Assembly (NCBI GenBank): GCA_001626765.1 | Contig: LUOO01000036.1 | Location: 1-64,000, forward strand | Length of the DNA stretch: 64,000 nt | Origin: Maritimibacter sp. REDSEA-S28_B5 | Lineage (GTDB): Bacteria; Pseudomonadota; Alphaproteobacteria; Rhodobacterales; Rhodobacteraceae | Direction: 5' to 3' | In this document: one piece after another, positions 36,123 to 45,499 of the stretch | How positions within the stretch are numbered: the stretch's first letter is position 1 | Layout of the letters: each line of letters opens with the position of its first letter | The notes under the pieces: model-generated | What the model was told of the DNA's origin: nothing | What the model saw: the letters and a program-made list of their open reading frames with translations, nothing else | Databases searched by the model: none | Program-made: the position numbers and the translations under genes

Positions 36123-36144
36123 CCGGGCGGCAGGAGTCGCCCGG
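36123..36144 (+). terminator. Hairpin after the PepSY gene
   Basis: CCGGGCG and CGCCCGG make a 7-bp stem with an 8-base loop, followed by CCCTTCCCC. It is a weak or partial terminator 12 bp after the PepSY stop. Confidence 0.4.
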
Positions 36145-36213
36145 CCCTTCCCCTGTGTCCACGTTGACAGGAAAAGGGCGGATCGCGACGATGTCGGGCA
36201 GGGAGGAGCCGTC

Positions 36214-36600
36214 ATGCCGCTCGGTCTTTTGGCCGTCATTGTTGTCATGGGTCTCGTCGCGATATTCGCGGTGCTTTATTTTGCCGGTCTGACCCGCGCG
36301 ATGGAATTGACCGAGGCGACGGCGCGGGATGAATTCATTGCCGACAATCCGTCTCTGACACCGGATAGCATCACGCTCGCCGCCTCGCGGAAGGCGGCGC
36401 TGATCGAGGCGCAGGGGCTGCATCTGCTCTGGGTCATGGGCACGGACGTCGCATCGCACCGATTGGCGGGTGCGATCCCTGTCGAGACAAAGACGGGCCT
36501 CTCCGTCCACATCGCTGACTATGCCGCGCCGCGCGTGGCGCTGACCCTCACGCCCGAGGAAGCCCGCGACTGGAAAGCCCGCATCACGGAGGCCACCTGA
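36214..36600 (+). CDS. Hypothetical membrane-anchored protein
   Basis: A 128-residue protein with one N-terminal helix (LLAVIVVMGLVAIFAVLYFAG) and a soluble domain of about 100 residues. I know no family for it. The ATG follows GGGAGGAGCC, which excludes a longer upstream reading. Its stop overlaps the start of the fatty acid hydroxylase-type gene (TGATG), so both are one unit. Confidence 0.65.
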   Translation: MPLGLLAVIVVMGLVAIFAVLYFAGLTRAMELTEATARDEFIADNPSLTPDSITLAASRKAALIEAQGLHLLWVMGTDVASHRLAGAIPVETKTGLSVHIADYAAPRVALTLTPEEARDWKARITEAT

Positions 36601-37538
36601 TGGACCTGTCCACACTCAACTACCCCGACATCGTCTCGCTCGCCGTGCCGTTCTTTGTCGCCGCCGTGTTGATCGAGATCGCCTGGATCGTGATCGCGAA
36701 ACGCGGCGGGCGGTACGAGGCGCGGGATGCCATGACATCGCTCGCCATGGGGGTGGGGAACGTCGTGGCGGGGGTGCTTCTGGGCTTTGTCACCTACGGG
36801 TTTCTCATGTGGCTCTGGGACCTGACGCCGCTCGACCTGGGCACGAGCCCATGGGTCGTGGCGCTGTGCTTCGTGCTGGACGACCTGCGCTACTACTGGG
36901 TGCACCGCTTCGGCCACCGGGTGCGCTGGGTCTGGGCGAGCCATGTGAACCACCATTCGAGCCAGCACTACAACCTGACCACGGCGCTCAGGCAGACGTG
37001 GACGGGCACCTTCACGGGCATGATGGTCCTGTCGGCCCCGCTGGTGCTTCTGGGCTTTCACCCCGCCATGATCCTCTTCGTCGGCGGCCTCAACCTGATC
37101 TACCAGTTCTGGATCCATACCGAGGCGATCCATAAACTGCCGCGCTGGTTCGAAGCGGTGATGAACACGCCCTCGCACCACCGCGTCCATCATGGCCGGA
37201 ATGCCCGCTACCTCGACGCGAATTACGCGGGTGTGTTCATCGTCTGGGACAAGCTTTTCGGCACCTTCGTGCCCGAGCAGGACCACGACCGCCCCGACTA
37301 TGGCCTCGTCCACAACATCGGCACTTTCAACCCGGTCCGCGTGGCCTTCCACGAATGGGTCGCGATCTGGCGCGACCTGCGGCAACCGGGGCTGTCCATG
37401 CGAGACCGCCTCGCCTATGTCCTGCGCCCGCCGGGCTGGCGGCATGACGACCCCGGCGGCGGATCGGCGCGGATCAAGGCAGACTATGTCGCGCGAAATC
37501 CGGAAGCGTCTGGTACCGCTGGGTTCGAGGGCTACTGA
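36600..37538 (+). CDS. Sterol desaturase / fatty acid hydroxylase family protein
   Basis: A 312-residue membrane di-iron enzyme. The histidine clusters that bind the iron pair are visible as HRFGHR near residue 102, HVNHHSSQHYN near 117 and HRVHHGRN near 197, set among hydrophobic helices. The family introduces hydroxyl groups or double bonds into lipids such as fatty acids, sterols or carotenoids. Translationally coupled to the preceding hypothetical protein. The substrate cannot be read from sequence. Confidence 0.88.
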   Translation: MDLSTLNYPDIVSLAVPFFVAAVLIEIAWIVIAKRGGRYEARDAMTSLAMGVGNVVAGVLLGFVTYGFLMWLWDLTPLDLGTSPWVVALCFVLDDLRYYWVHRFGHRVRWVWASHVNHHSSQHYNLTTALRQTWTGTFTGMMVLSAPLVLLGFHPAMILFVGGLNLIYQFWIHTEAIHKLPRWFEAVMNTPSHHRVHHGRNARYLDANYAGVFIVWDKLFGTFVPEQDHDRPDYGLVHNIGTFNPVRVAFHEWVAIWRDLRQPGLSMRDRLAYVLRPPGWRHDDPGGGSARIKADYVARNPEASGTAGFEGY

Positions 37539-37620
37539 GCGCCTTTCTGGGTCGGGGGGCAGAGAGCCGGGTCCGGTCGTCTGTCCCGCTTCTCTGGTTC
37601 AAAAATGTCCTGGGGGGTTT

Positions 37621-37634
37621 GGGGGCTAGCCCCC
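37621..37634. terminator. Palindrome between convergent genes
   Basis: GGGGGCTAGCCCCC is a perfect 14-base palindrome within a longer imperfect stem (GGTTT before, CCAACC after). It sits between the convergent desaturase-like and dehydratase genes and probably ends both transcripts; similar G-rich hairpins are common in this order. Confidence 0.5.
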
Positions 37635-37674
37635 CCAACCGGTCGTCGCGAACGCAGGTCGCGGCGAAACCCGT

Positions 37675-38460
37675 CTACTGCGCCTCGGCTTCCATCACCG
37701 TGCGACCGTCCGGCCCGCGCACCCAGAGCTTGCGTCCCGCCCGACATAGGGTGAGCACTTCGGACTGAATCGCCGGGGACAGGCCCCGGAACTTGAACTC
37801 GGCCAAGGGGCCAAGCTCGCGCTCGGCCTTGAGCATGAGCATCTGCGCCAGAAGCGGACCGTGGGTCACGAGACCGGGGTAGCCCTCGACCTCGCGGGCA
37901 TAATCCGCGTCATAATGGATGCGGTGGCCGTTGAAGGTGAGCGCCGAGTAGCGAAAGAGCCGGGTGGTCGAGAACTGGACGGTTTCGGTATGGGAATCGG
38001 CGGGCGCAGGTTTGGCCGGGACGGCGGGCGCGGTGGGATCGGGATCCTCGCGGTAGACGAGGTCCTGCATCTCGCGCACCCGGAGCTTGCCGTCCTGGAG
38101 GATGTCGTGGCGCAGGGTGACGAAGGCAAGCGGCCCGGAGCGGCCCTCTTTCCGTTTCGTGCTCATCACGCGAGACTTCTTTTCAGCCGGAATGCCCGCC
38201 CGGAGCGGGGCGGGAAAAGACAGTTGCCCGCCCGCCCACATGCGTCGGGGCAGGCCCATGTCGGGGATGAGGCCCTGGCCCACCTTCGGGTGCCCGTCAC
38301 GTCCCAGCCCCGTGTCCGGAACCGTATCCCAGAAGTAGATCTGGTGAAAAAACGGCGGCAGCGCGTCGCCCTGGGCAAAGGTCCGGTCGAGGCCAAGCGT
38401 CACGGCCAGCGCATTGGCGCGGGAAGGGGCCATGAGGTCGGTGGTGACGATTTCGGTCAT
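37675..38460 (-). CDS. FAS1-like/MaoC-type dehydratase (mesaconyl-C4-CoA hydratase-like)
   Basis: A 261-residue double-hotdog hydratase. The N-terminal half ('LPPFFHQIYFWDTVPD', GLPRRMWAGGQLSFP) and the C-terminal hydratase motif (YSALTFNGHRIHYDADYAR, then LVTHGPLLAQML) match HTD2-type enzymes and mesaconyl-C4-CoA hydratase. It would add or remove water on a thioester. The ATG overlaps the stop of the FMN reductase gene (ATGA), so they are cotranscribed. The substrate is not defined by context. Confidence 0.78.
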   Translation of the reverse strand: MTEIVTTDLMAPSRANALAVTLGLDRTFAQGDALPPFFHQIYFWDTVPDTGLGRDGHPKVGQGLIPDMGLPRRMWAGGQLSFPAPLRAGIPAEKKSRVMSTKRKEGRSGPLAFVTLRHDILQDGKLRVREMQDLVYREDPDPTAPAVPAKPAPADSHTETVQFSTTRLFRYSALTFNGHRIHYDADYAREVEGYPGLVTHGPLLAQMLMLKAERELGPLAEFKFRGLSPAIQSEVLTLCRAGRKLWVRGPDGRTVMEAEAQ

Positions 38461-39011
38461 CTGGCGATCTCCTCGCGCAGGCGGCTCATGAGTTCGGTGA
38501 GGTTCTTCGTCGACCGCTCGTCGATCAGGCGGCCATCCTCCCCGAACGCCCTGGACGAGTTGGCGATGAAGACTTCGGGACCGTAGACCAGCGCGGGGCG
38601 GAAGGGCATCACGCAGAGAATGAGGTTGTGCATCATCCGCTCGCCTCCCGCGCGCCCGTCCGAGGCTGCGATGAGTGCGAGCGGTTTGCCCTGCCACGGG
38701 TTGCCCTTGACCCGGCTCACCCAGTCGAGCGCATTCTTCAGAACGCCGGGGATGTTCTTGTTGTATTCGGGTGAAGAGATGATCACCGCGTCCGCCGCGC
38801 CGATCTGGGCATGGAGCGTCAGAACCGCCTCGGGAATGCCGGGGCCGTCCTGAATGTCCTGGTTGAACACCGGGAAATCTATGTCTGCCTCGGTATAGTC
38901 GCAGGGACCGAAGACGCGGATCGCCTCCTTCAAAAGCTGGCGGTTCGTGGACGCCTTGCGCAGGGCACCGGGGATGCCCAGAAGTCTGGGACGTGGCTGG
39001 GGGTCGGACAT
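38457..39011 (-). CDS. NADPH-dependent FMN reductase family protein
   Basis: A 184-residue flavodoxin-fold reductase: RLLGIPGALRKASTNRQLL binds flavin phosphate near the start, and 'VIISSPEYNKNIPGVLKNALDW' near residue 85 is the family hallmark. It supplies reduced flavin or reduces quinones. I start at MSDPQPRP, six bases after CCGGAGG, rather than the ATG eight codons upstream. It overlaps the dehydratase start by 4 bp. Confidence 0.88.
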   Translation of the reverse strand: MSDPQPRPRLLGIPGALRKASTNRQLLKEAIRVFGPCDYTEADIDFPVFNQDIQDGPGIPEAVLTLHAQIGAADAVIISSPEYNKNIPGVLKNALDWVSRVKGNPWQGKPLALIAASDGRAGGERMMHNLILCVMPFRPALVYGPEVFIANSSRAFGEDGRLIDERSTKNLTELMSRLREEIAR

Positions 39012-39147
39012 GCGGGCCTCCGGGGTTCTGGTCATGTGTAGGGCAACGCGGGGCGGGGTGAAAAGGGTTCATCAGGACCAGTGTCGGCATAGTGAGGGCC
39101 CGGAGCACGGTCTAGCGCCGGGGCTTTGCCCCGTCGGGACGTAGGAT

Positions 39148-39198
39148 TTGCGCCGGGGCTTTGCCCCGTCGCGGGGGGAGGGGCCTCGCTTTGCTCGG
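39148..39198 (+). repeat. 51-bp intergenic box A, copy 2
   Basis: Begins TTGCGCCGGGGCTTTGCCCC and ends CTCGCTTTGCTCGG. It matches the minus-strand copy at 15631-15676 with a 5-base insertion and three substitutions. Confidence 0.7.
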
Positions 39199-39293
39199 CC
39201 CCGGCCCGTGACGGTCGGGCGCGTTCCTGGCGGCTCGGGCCTGTGGTCATGTCAGAGGGGGCCGCCTGTCCCTCGCCGTCTACGGCGGCCCCC

Positions 39294-39318
39294 CGAAAGT
39301 ATTTGGAAAGCAGTGAAG
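39294..39318 (+). repeat. 25-bp intergenic box B, copy 3
   Basis: Core AGTATTTGGAAAGCAGTGAA. It lies 95 bases after box A; the equivalent spacing in the 15.5-kb copy is 94 bases. Confidence 0.7.
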
Positions 39319-39326
39319 GGGGGCGG

Positions 39327-39695
39327 TCAGGCGGTTTCGACGCAGTGGCGGCGGAAGGCGCGTTTGAGCATGTCGAGTTCCGCGCGCATGAGCTCCATTT
39401 CCGCGCGGAAATCCTCGTCCAGCGGTTGGCCGGTCACGATGGTGAAGCTCGCGAGCCGGTCGCCGTCTCTTTGGCTGATGATGAAGGTCTGCACGCCCTC
39501 GGACAGAAGTTCCACCGGGATCGGGACACTCACGCGGAACTGGCCCTCGACGTTGGGATCGTCGCGCAGCGTGGCGCCGGGGATCTCGATCCCATTGTGG
39601 GTCACGTCGATGTCGGGCGGGGTGGCGGCGCCGGTGAGGACGCCCTCCCACACGCCGGCGTGGATACGGGTTTTCGTGAGCACGAGGTCGGCCAT
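39327..39695 (-). CDS. Conserved hypothetical protein
   Basis: A 122-residue soluble protein. The N-terminal two thirds look like beta strands (DLVLTKTRIHAGVWEGVL, VPIPVELLSEGVQTFII) and the last 30 residues form an amphipathic helix (FRAEMELMRAELDMLKRAFR) ending in a lone cysteine. No family is recognised. It starts 3 bp after the next upstream gene's stop, so the pair is one operon. Confidence 0.65.
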   Translation of the reverse strand: MADLVLTKTRIHAGVWEGVLTGAATPPDIDVTHNGIEIPGATLRDDPNVEGQFRVSVPIPVELLSEGVQTFIISQRDGDRLASFTIVTGQPLDEDFRAEMELMRAELDMLKRAFRRHCVETA

Positions 39696-39698
39696 TCG

Positions 39699-40463
39699 TT
39701 ACACCTCTGATCGGGGGCGGCGCGAGAAGTTCACGTCACGCAGCATCACCTGGTTCATTTCGGGGCCTTCGAAGATCAGGTCGATCCACGCCCGTTCGAC
39801 GCGCTTCTCGTTGAGCTTCGTATAGGCGAGGTCGAAGTCCACCGAGAGGTCCCGGTCGCCCAGAGGCAGCTCGCGCACCATCTGTTCGGTGTTGGGGCCG
39901 TGCTGGACGTTGAGGCGGGCAAATATCTCGAGTTTCTTCTCGGTTTCGACCGTCGCGTTCATGCGCAGCAGGTGCTTGCGCCCCAGCCCCCGGATCGCGC
40001 TGTCAGGCAGGTCGATGACGAGCGACAGAAAGGAGCCATCGAACTTGAACACGTCGAGGCGCAGGCCGTAGGGGGCGAGGTCGTCCTCGAGCCCGTTGCG
40101 CAATTGGCGGACGGTCAGCTCGGAGATGCGGCAATCGTGGAAGATCGTCACCTCGGGCCCGAACTTCGTCTTGCTTTCGACGCTGGCGCGTCCAGGGGGA
40201 AAGATCGGGCCGCGCCAGAGCTGGGGCCGCCAGGACCAGTCGGAATGAAGCGGTTTCGGGAAGGAATTCGAACCGATGAGCGGCAGCGCGAGGCGGCCGT
40301 TGGACACGTGGAGAACGCGGTCGGTCACCTGCCGGATCTGTGCGGCACGCAGTTGCAGGCGGCGCAGCGCGTCCAGGGACACGCTGTCCGCGCTTGCCGC
40401 GATGCGCGCCCAGCGGCGCATGACCAGCCGATGCAGGATCCTGTCGATGGGGCCGAATGCCAT
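39699..40463 (-). CDS. DUF6478-like conserved hypothetical protein
   Basis: A 254-residue protein without signal peptide or membrane segments. It contains an unusual run rich in tryptophan and proline (LHSDWSWRPQLWRGPIFPPG) near residue 75 and a beta-rich remainder. I associate it with a Rhodobacterales-restricted family (DUF6478) but cannot confirm that. Paired with the 122-residue protein downstream. Confidence 0.65.
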   Translation of the reverse strand: MAFGPIDRILHRLVMRRWARIAASADSVSLDALRRLQLRAAQIRQVTDRVLHVSNGRLALPLIGSNSFPKPLHSDWSWRPQLWRGPIFPPGRASVESKTKFGPEVTIFHDCRISELTVRQLRNGLEDDLAPYGLRLDVFKFDGSFLSLVIDLPDSAIRGLGRKHLLRMNATVETEKKLEIFARLNVQHGPNTEQMVRELPLGDRDLSVDFDLAYTKLNEKRVERAWIDLIFEGPEMNQVMLRDVNFSRRPRSEV

Positions 40464-40517
40464 GATGCTCTGTTTCTGCTTTCCGAACGATACAACGTCT
40501 AAAGCAAATTTATTGCC

Positions 40518-41238
40518 TTATAGCAAACGCTTGAAGAAAAGGGCGAGGCCTTTGGCCTCGGGTTGAGGTAGGTCGGTTGTTGCCGTGGTGTCGCCCGCCG
40601 GGGTCGTCGCAGGTGCTGGGGCCGCCGTGTTTGCGGCACGGATTGCGGCGACGAAGTCGATGATGAGGGCGCGGCCGTCCGCGGGGGACAGGTCGGAGGT
40701 GCTGTCGGGTGTGCGGGTGCCCGAGACGGTGACGGTCACCAGCGCATCGGCGGCCACGAAGATCGCGCGCCAATAGTCGGGCGCGAGGTCGCCGGTGGCG
40801 CCGTCGCGGGCGCGCACAAGGATCAGGTCCGAGGTTGTCTGAAGCGACTGCACCTCGACCTCTGCCCCGCTGTCGGTGCGCGACAGGGCCGATTTGCCGC
40901 GCTCGGTGGACAGGAACTCGGCCAGCGCCGCGATGCCCTCTGCCGAGGCGAGCGGCGCGCCACCGGTCGGGGCCACGGCGGCGGTCAGGACGGCTGGCAT
41001 TTGGGCACGGGGGCCGGGTTTGCCCAGCCCGCGGCAGGGACCGTAAAGCACGAAGGCGCCGGTCGGCCCTTCGCGCAGGGTGCTTTCGTCCGGGCAATAG
41101 CCGCGCGGAGCCGTGAGCGCGACGGTGCCACCCAGCACTTCGCGGAGGAAATCCCGTTCCGGAACAGCCGGCCAATATCAGTGCCAGAACGACGGCCAGA
41201 GCGCGGTGTGGTACGAAGAACGAGGAAAGGGCACGCAT
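40518..41238 (-). pseudogene. Putative lipoprotein gene with single-base frameshift
   Basis: The N-terminus is a lipoprotein signal (MRALSSFFVPHRALA, then LALILAGC) in one frame. The body (GGTVALTAPRGYCPDE to the C-terminal PEAKGLALFFKRLL, about 206 residues) is in another. Removing one base from the AAA run at 41149-41151 joins them as GTGFLREVLGG, giving a lipoprotein of about 239 residues. Two cysteines in the body (RGYCPD, YGPCRG) suggest a disulfide. Family unknown. Sequencing error or true mutation cannot be separated here. Without the join, translation could only start at a GTG near 41138. Confidence 0.65.
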
Positions 41239-41455
41239 CGGGTCTGTCGGCGGTCTCATGGTCCGTGTCTGGCCCCGGTGCGGGGCGCGGTCTGTGTCAT
41301 TGGTCTAGGCAGCGGCGTCGGATGATGCAACAGGCGGCGAGGAAACGCGCCGCGTTGAAATCGGATGGCTCTCTTGCCCCCGCGTCGGGCGGGACTATGT
41401 TCGACGGGACGACGATTTGCCGAGGCATTGAACCCGGGCGACAGGAGAACGAGAC

Positions 41456-42370
41456 ATGCAGTCATTCTGGGAACCCGCCCTGCCGCGCGTGCAAGTCTGG
41501 CGCACGGTGATCGGCTTCGCCCTGCTCATCGGTATCTTTTTCGGCGCCACGGCGGCGGTGTTCCAGATCGGCGCGCTGGTGCTCGACGCTTCACCGCGCG
41601 AGCTGGTCTCGGCGCTCACGCCGCAATCTACCATGCTGTTCTTCCTGACCTTCATCGGGTTTCACATCGGGCTCCTGTTGGTGCTGCCGCTTCTGCACCG
41701 GCGCGGATACCCATCGCTCTTTGGTCCGTCGCGCCGGATCGACATGCGGCATTTCGGCTGGGGCGTGCTGGTCACGGCGGGGCTGGCCACGTTCCTCTAT
41801 GGCTTCATGTATGTGGACCGCGCGTTCGTCGCAGAGGAATTCCGGCCCGCCATCGTGCAGATCCGGCCCTTTTCCGAATGGATCGTCTGGCTCCTGCCCG
41901 CGCTCGCGGTGATCCTCTTGCAGACCTTCGGGGAAGAGGCGGTGTTTCGCGGTTACCTCCTCCAGCAGTTGCGAGGGCGGTTTCGCAGCCCGATCATCTG
42001 GGCGGTACTGCCGTCGCTGATCTTTGGTCTTCTGCACTTCGATCCGGGCACCTACGGCCTGTGGAACGCGGTGGCCTATGTGGTGAACACGACAACGACC
42101 GGCATCCTCCTGTGTCTCATCACCATCCGCACGGGGAACATCGGCGCGGCGGCGGGGCTGCACTTCGGCAATAACGCGGCGCTGGTGTTCGTGGGCATCA
42201 AGGGCAACCTCGAGGGCTTTTCCTTCTTCGCCGTCGAGATGGGGCTCGAGTCCGGCTACACCGCCTGGTCGATCCTGTCGCAGACCGGGTTTACGCTGAT
42301 CCTCTTTGCCCTCTGGTGGCGCTGGATGAACCGACGTGACGCGATTGCAAAACCGGCCTTCGCGGCATAG
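41456..42370 (+). CDS. CPBP family intramembrane metalloprotease
   Basis: A 304-residue inner-membrane protein with about eight hydrophobic segments. The CPBP/Abi motifs are EEAVFRGYLLQQL (Glu-Glu and Arg) near residue 161, FGLLHFDPG near 197 and HFGNNAALV near 240, which form the intramembrane metal site of CAAX-prenyl-protease-like enzymes. Substrate in bacteria is usually unknown. The ATG follows GACAGGAGAACGAGAC. It precedes accD by 45 bp. Confidence 0.87.
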   Translation: MQSFWEPALPRVQVWRTVIGFALLIGIFFGATAAVFQIGALVLDASPRELVSALTPQSTMLFFLTFIGFHIGLLLVLPLLHRRGYPSLFGPSRRIDMRHFGWGVLVTAGLATFLYGFMYVDRAFVAEEFRPAIVQIRPFSEWIVWLLPALAVILLQTFGEEAVFRGYLLQQLRGRFRSPIIWAVLPSLIFGLLHFDPGTYGLWNAVAYVVNTTTTGILLCLITIRTGNIGAAAGLHFGNNAALVFVGIKGNLEGFSFFAVEMGLESGYTAWSILSQTGFTLILFALWWRWMNRRDAIAKPAFAA

Positions 42371-42415
42371 GTAAGGCCGCAAACGCGACAGCCGAAACAG
42401 GTCAAGGACCCTGCG

Positions 42416-43366
42416 ATGAACTGGATTTCCAACTACGTCCGGCCCCGGATCAACTCGCTTTTCTCGCGCCGCGAGGTGCCTGAGAACCTGTGGATCAAGT
42501 GCCCGGAATGCGGGACGATGCTGTTTCACCGCGAGCTGTCGGACAACCTGAATGTCTGCACCTCCTGCGATCACCACATGGCGATCACCCCGCGCGAGCG
42601 GTTTTCCGCGCTTTTTGACGGCGGCATCTTTGCCGAGATTTCGGTGCCCGCGCCGATCGAGGACCCGCTCAAGTTCAAGGACCAGAAGCGTTACCCCGAC
42701 CGGATGAAGGCCGCGCGCCATTCGACGGGCGAGCGTGAGGCGATGCTGGTGGCGGAAGGTGAGATCGGGCGCACGCCCATCGTGGCGGCCTGTCAGGACT
42801 TTTCCTTCATGGGCGGGTCCATGGGCATGTATGTGGGCAATGCGATCATTGCCGCCGCCGAACGGGCCGTGGCGATGAAACGACCGCTCGTGCTGTTTTC
42901 TGCCGCAGGTGGCGCGCGGATGCAGGAGGGTATCCTGTCGCTCATGCAGATGCCGCGCACGACCGTGGCCGTGGACATGGTGAAAGAGGCGGGTCTGCCC
43001 TACATCGTCGTGCTGACCCACCCCACGACAGGTGGTGTCACGGCCTCCTATGCAATGCTGGGCGACGTGCATATCGCCGAACCCAATGCGCTCATCTGTT
43101 TTGCCGGTCCCCGCGTGATCGAACAGACGATCCGCGAGAAGCTGCCCGAGGGGTTCCAGCGCGCCGAATACCTGCTCGACCACGGGATGCTCGACCGCGT
43201 GACGCACCGCAAGAAGTTGCGCGACGAGTTGATCACCATCCTGCGCATGATGATGGGGATGCCGCCCGCGGTGAAGGGCGACCTGCCCGCGCCCGAGGTC
43301 GAGGCTTCGCCGGCGCCTGAGCAGCAAGCCGGACCGGATATCGTCGTGGAGCCCGCCCGGAAGTGA
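42416..43366 (+). CDS. accD: Acetyl-CoA carboxylase carboxyltransferase subunit beta
   Basis: A 316-residue subunit of the first enzyme of fatty acid synthesis. It has the N-terminal four-cysteine zinc ribbon (CPECGTMLF and CTSCDHHM, residues 24-52) and the carboxyltransferase core ([53 protein letters not shown]). The usual partner AccA is elsewhere. The C-terminus carries a 30-residue Pro/Ala/Glu tail. Its stop overlaps folC by 4 bp. Confidence 0.97.
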   Translation: MNWISNYVRPRINSLFSRREVPENLWIKCPECGTMLFHRELSDNLNVCTSCDHHMAITPRERFSALFDGGIFAEISVPAPIEDPLKFKDQKRYPDRMKAARHSTGEREAMLVAEGEIGRTPIVAACQDFSFMGGSMGMYVGNAIIAAAERAVAMKRPLVLFSAAGGARMQEGILSLMQMPRTTVAVDMVKEAGLPYIVVLTHPTTGGVTASYAMLGDVHIAEPNALICFAGPRVIEQTIREKLPEGFQRAEYLLDHGMLDRVTHRKKLRDELITILRMMMGMPPAVKGDLPAPEVEASPAPEQQAGPDIVVEPARK

Positions 43367-44634
43367 CCGCCACAGGTTCGGACGTCATCCTCGAGAGGAT
43401 GATGGCGCTGCATCCCAAGATCATCGACCTCACGCTCGACCGCGTCTGGCGGCTTTTGGGCGCGCTCGACCATCCCGAACGGCGCCTGCCGCCGGTGATC
43501 CATATCGCTGGCACAAACGGCAAGGGATCGACGCAGGCGATGATCCGCGCAGGTCTGGAGGGGGCGGGAAAGACCGTCCATGCCTATACTTCGCCGCACC
43601 TCGCGCGGTTCCACGAACGCATCCGGCTCGCCGGTGACCTGATCTCCGAAGATCATCTGACGCAGGTGCTTGATCGCTGTTACGAGGCGAACGGTGGCGA
43701 AAGCATTACCTATTTCGAAATCACGACAGTAGCCGCGATCCTGGCCTTTGCCGAGACGCCCGCGGACTACACCCTGCTCGAGGTTGGTCTGGGCGGGCGG
43801 CTCGACGCGACGAATGTGGTCGACCCCGTGCTGTCCGTGATCACGCCGGTCTCCATCGACCACACTCAGTATCTTGGCGATACGATCGCGAAGATCGCAG
43901 GCGAAAAGGCCGGGATCATCAAGCGCGGCGTGCCGGTGGTCGTGGGTCCGCAGGAGGACGCGGCGTTCGAGGTGATCGAAGGTGTCGCGGCACGTTTGGG
44001 CGCACCGGTGATCGCGCAGGGGCAACAGTGGCATGTCTGGGAGGAGCGCGGTCGGCTCGTGTTCCAGGACGAAACCGGGCTGGTGGACCTGCCGAAACCC
44101 GTTCTTATCGGCGCGCACCAGATCGACAACGCGGGGGCGGCGATTGCGGCACTGCGCACACTGGGCTTTGGTGAGGACGCCTGCGAGGCGGCGATGACGA
44201 AGGCCGAGTGGCCCGCGCGGATGCAGCGGCTGAAACGCGGACCGCTCGTCGAGATCGCAGGCGGGGCCGAGCTTTGGCTTGACGGTGGGCACAACCCGGC
44301 GGCGGGCGAGGCGATTGCCAAGGTGCTCGACGGCCTGCACGACAAGCCGCTCTACCTCATCTGCGGGATGCTCAACACCAAGGACATCGCGGGTTTCATG
44401 CGGCCACTGATGGGTCATGCGGAGCGGCTGACGGCGGTGTCGATCCCCGGTGAAGCGGCGACGCTTTCGGCAGAGGAAACCGCGCGGGCGGCCAAGAATG
44501 CGGGAATGATCGCCGACACAGCAGCCGACGTGGCCAGCGCGCTGCGAACCATCGTGGCCGAGGCGCCGGGCGCGCGCGTGCTTATTTGCGGTTCGCTCTA
44601 CCTTGCCGGTCAGGTGCTGCGCGAGAACGGCTGA
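43363..44634 (+). CDS. folC: Bifunctional folylpolyglutamate synthase / dihydrofolate synthase
   Basis: A 423-residue Mur-ligase-type enzyme that adds glutamate to dihydropteroate and tetrahydrofolate. ATP site [14 protein letters not shown] near residue 47, then [29 protein letters not shown] near 140 and [12 protein letters not shown]-like [10 protein letters not shown] near 163. The GTG start overlaps the accD stop (GTGA), the common accD-folC arrangement. Confidence 0.95.
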   Translation: MTATGSDVILERMMALHPKIIDLTLDRVWRLLGALDHPERRLPPVIHIAGTNGKGSTQAMIRAGLEGAGKTVHAYTSPHLARFHERIRLAGDLISEDHLTQVLDRCYEANGGESITYFEITTVAAILAFAETPADYTLLEVGLGGRLDATNVVDPVLSVITPVSIDHTQYLGDTIAKIAGEKAGIIKRGVPVVVGPQEDAAFEVIEGVAARLGAPVIAQGQQWHVWEERGRLVFQDETGLVDLPKPVLIGAHQIDNAGAAIAALRTLGFGEDACEAAMTKAEWPARMQRLKRGPLVEIAGGAELWLDGGHNPAAGEAIAKVLDGLHDKPLYLICGMLNTKDIAGFMRPLMGHAERLTAVSIPGEAATLSAEETARAAKNAGMIADTAADVASALRTIVAEAPGARVLICGSLYLAGQVLRENG

Positions 44635-44860
44635 CCAATTTTTTTTTGGCCTTTGCCGTGTCGTGGCCCCTCAAGCGAATCAAGCCATTGTTCTGACTCG
44701 GTTTTTGCCAGCCTAAGTGGGAATCGGTGCGAATCACACCACATATTGACCGATTCGGGCGATTCGCTCACAATCCCAATCATTCATACGAAACGGGGCC
44801 TCTGCCAATTCGGCCCCGGCAATTACGAACCTGTCGAGCAGGACAGGACTGGGGGACGGG

Positions 44861-45490
44861 ATGTTGAGGTTGCTCGTGAGCGCCATTTTGGTGCTCGTGG
44901 CCACGTACAGCCAGACATTCGCACAGGATGTCCGGATCACACCGGACACGTCGAGCTACTCCATCGAAGTTGCGGGCAAACTCGTCACGATTCAGCGCAA
45001 CCAGAATACGAACAACATGCTGACGGGCGATTTCACCAAGACATCCCGTCCATGCCCCCCTTTTTGCATCCATCCCATGTCGGCGGCCGCCGGGGTCGAG
45101 ACCCTTGGTGAACTGGAGCTTATCGGATTTCTTCAAGCGATCGTCGCGCCGGGAAACGGGCTGCTTCTGGACAGCCGTCTGCCGGAATGGTTCCAGAAGG
45201 GCACGATCCCCGGCGCGGTCAACGTGCCGTTTTCGACGCTGGAGCCGTCGAACCCCTACCGTGACCAGATCCTTCAGGCGCTGGGCGGGGTGAGGGCCGG
45301 AAGCGGCTGGGATTTCTCGGCGGCCAAGGAGCTTGCGCTCTTTTGCAACGGCCCGTGGTGCGACCAGAGCCCGCGCGCGATCCGATCGCTGGTGGACGCG
45401 GGGTATCCGGCGGGCAAGCTGCATTACTACCGGGGCGGGATGCAGAGCTGGCTCATGCTCGGGCTGACCGTGCAGACGCCGAACGCGTAA
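44861..45490 (+). CDS. Exported rhodanese-like domain protein
   Basis: A 209-residue protein with a signal peptide (residues 1-20, ending TFA) and a C-terminal rhodanese fold: LLLDSRLPEWFQKGTIPGAVNVP near residue 105, the candidate active-site loop FCNGPWCDQS near 165 and YRGGMQSWLMLGL near the end. The catalytic cysteine would act in periplasmic sulfur transfer. Start ATG follows TGGGGGACGG. The following LysM gene begins 9 bp later. Confidence 0.82.
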   Translation: MLRLLVSAILVLVATYSQTFAQDVRITPDTSSYSIEVAGKLVTIQRNQNTNNMLTGDFTKTSRPCPPFCIHPMSAAAGVETLGELELIGFLQAIVAPGNGLLLDSRLPEWFQKGTIPGAVNVPFSTLEPSNPYRDQILQALGGVRAGSGWDFSAAKELALFCNGPWCDQSPRAIRSLVDAGYPAGKLHYYRGGMQSWLMLGLTVQTPNA

Positions 45491-45499
45491 GGCGCGCCG

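Larger units (their letters stand above)
39012..39326. other. 315-bp intergenic region with composite repeat
   Basis: No gene is supported here. It contains a partial G+C-rich box at about 39115-39139, a full box A at 39148-39198 and box B at 39294-39318. The rest is G+C-rich spacer with short dyads. Confidence 0.65.

Noticed and set aside
44635-44860. A loose dyad around GGGAATCGGTGCGAATCACA and the following GATTCG motifs as a riboswitch
   Set aside because: Pairing is poor and no riboswitch core is recognisable; it is more likely an ordinary promoter region.
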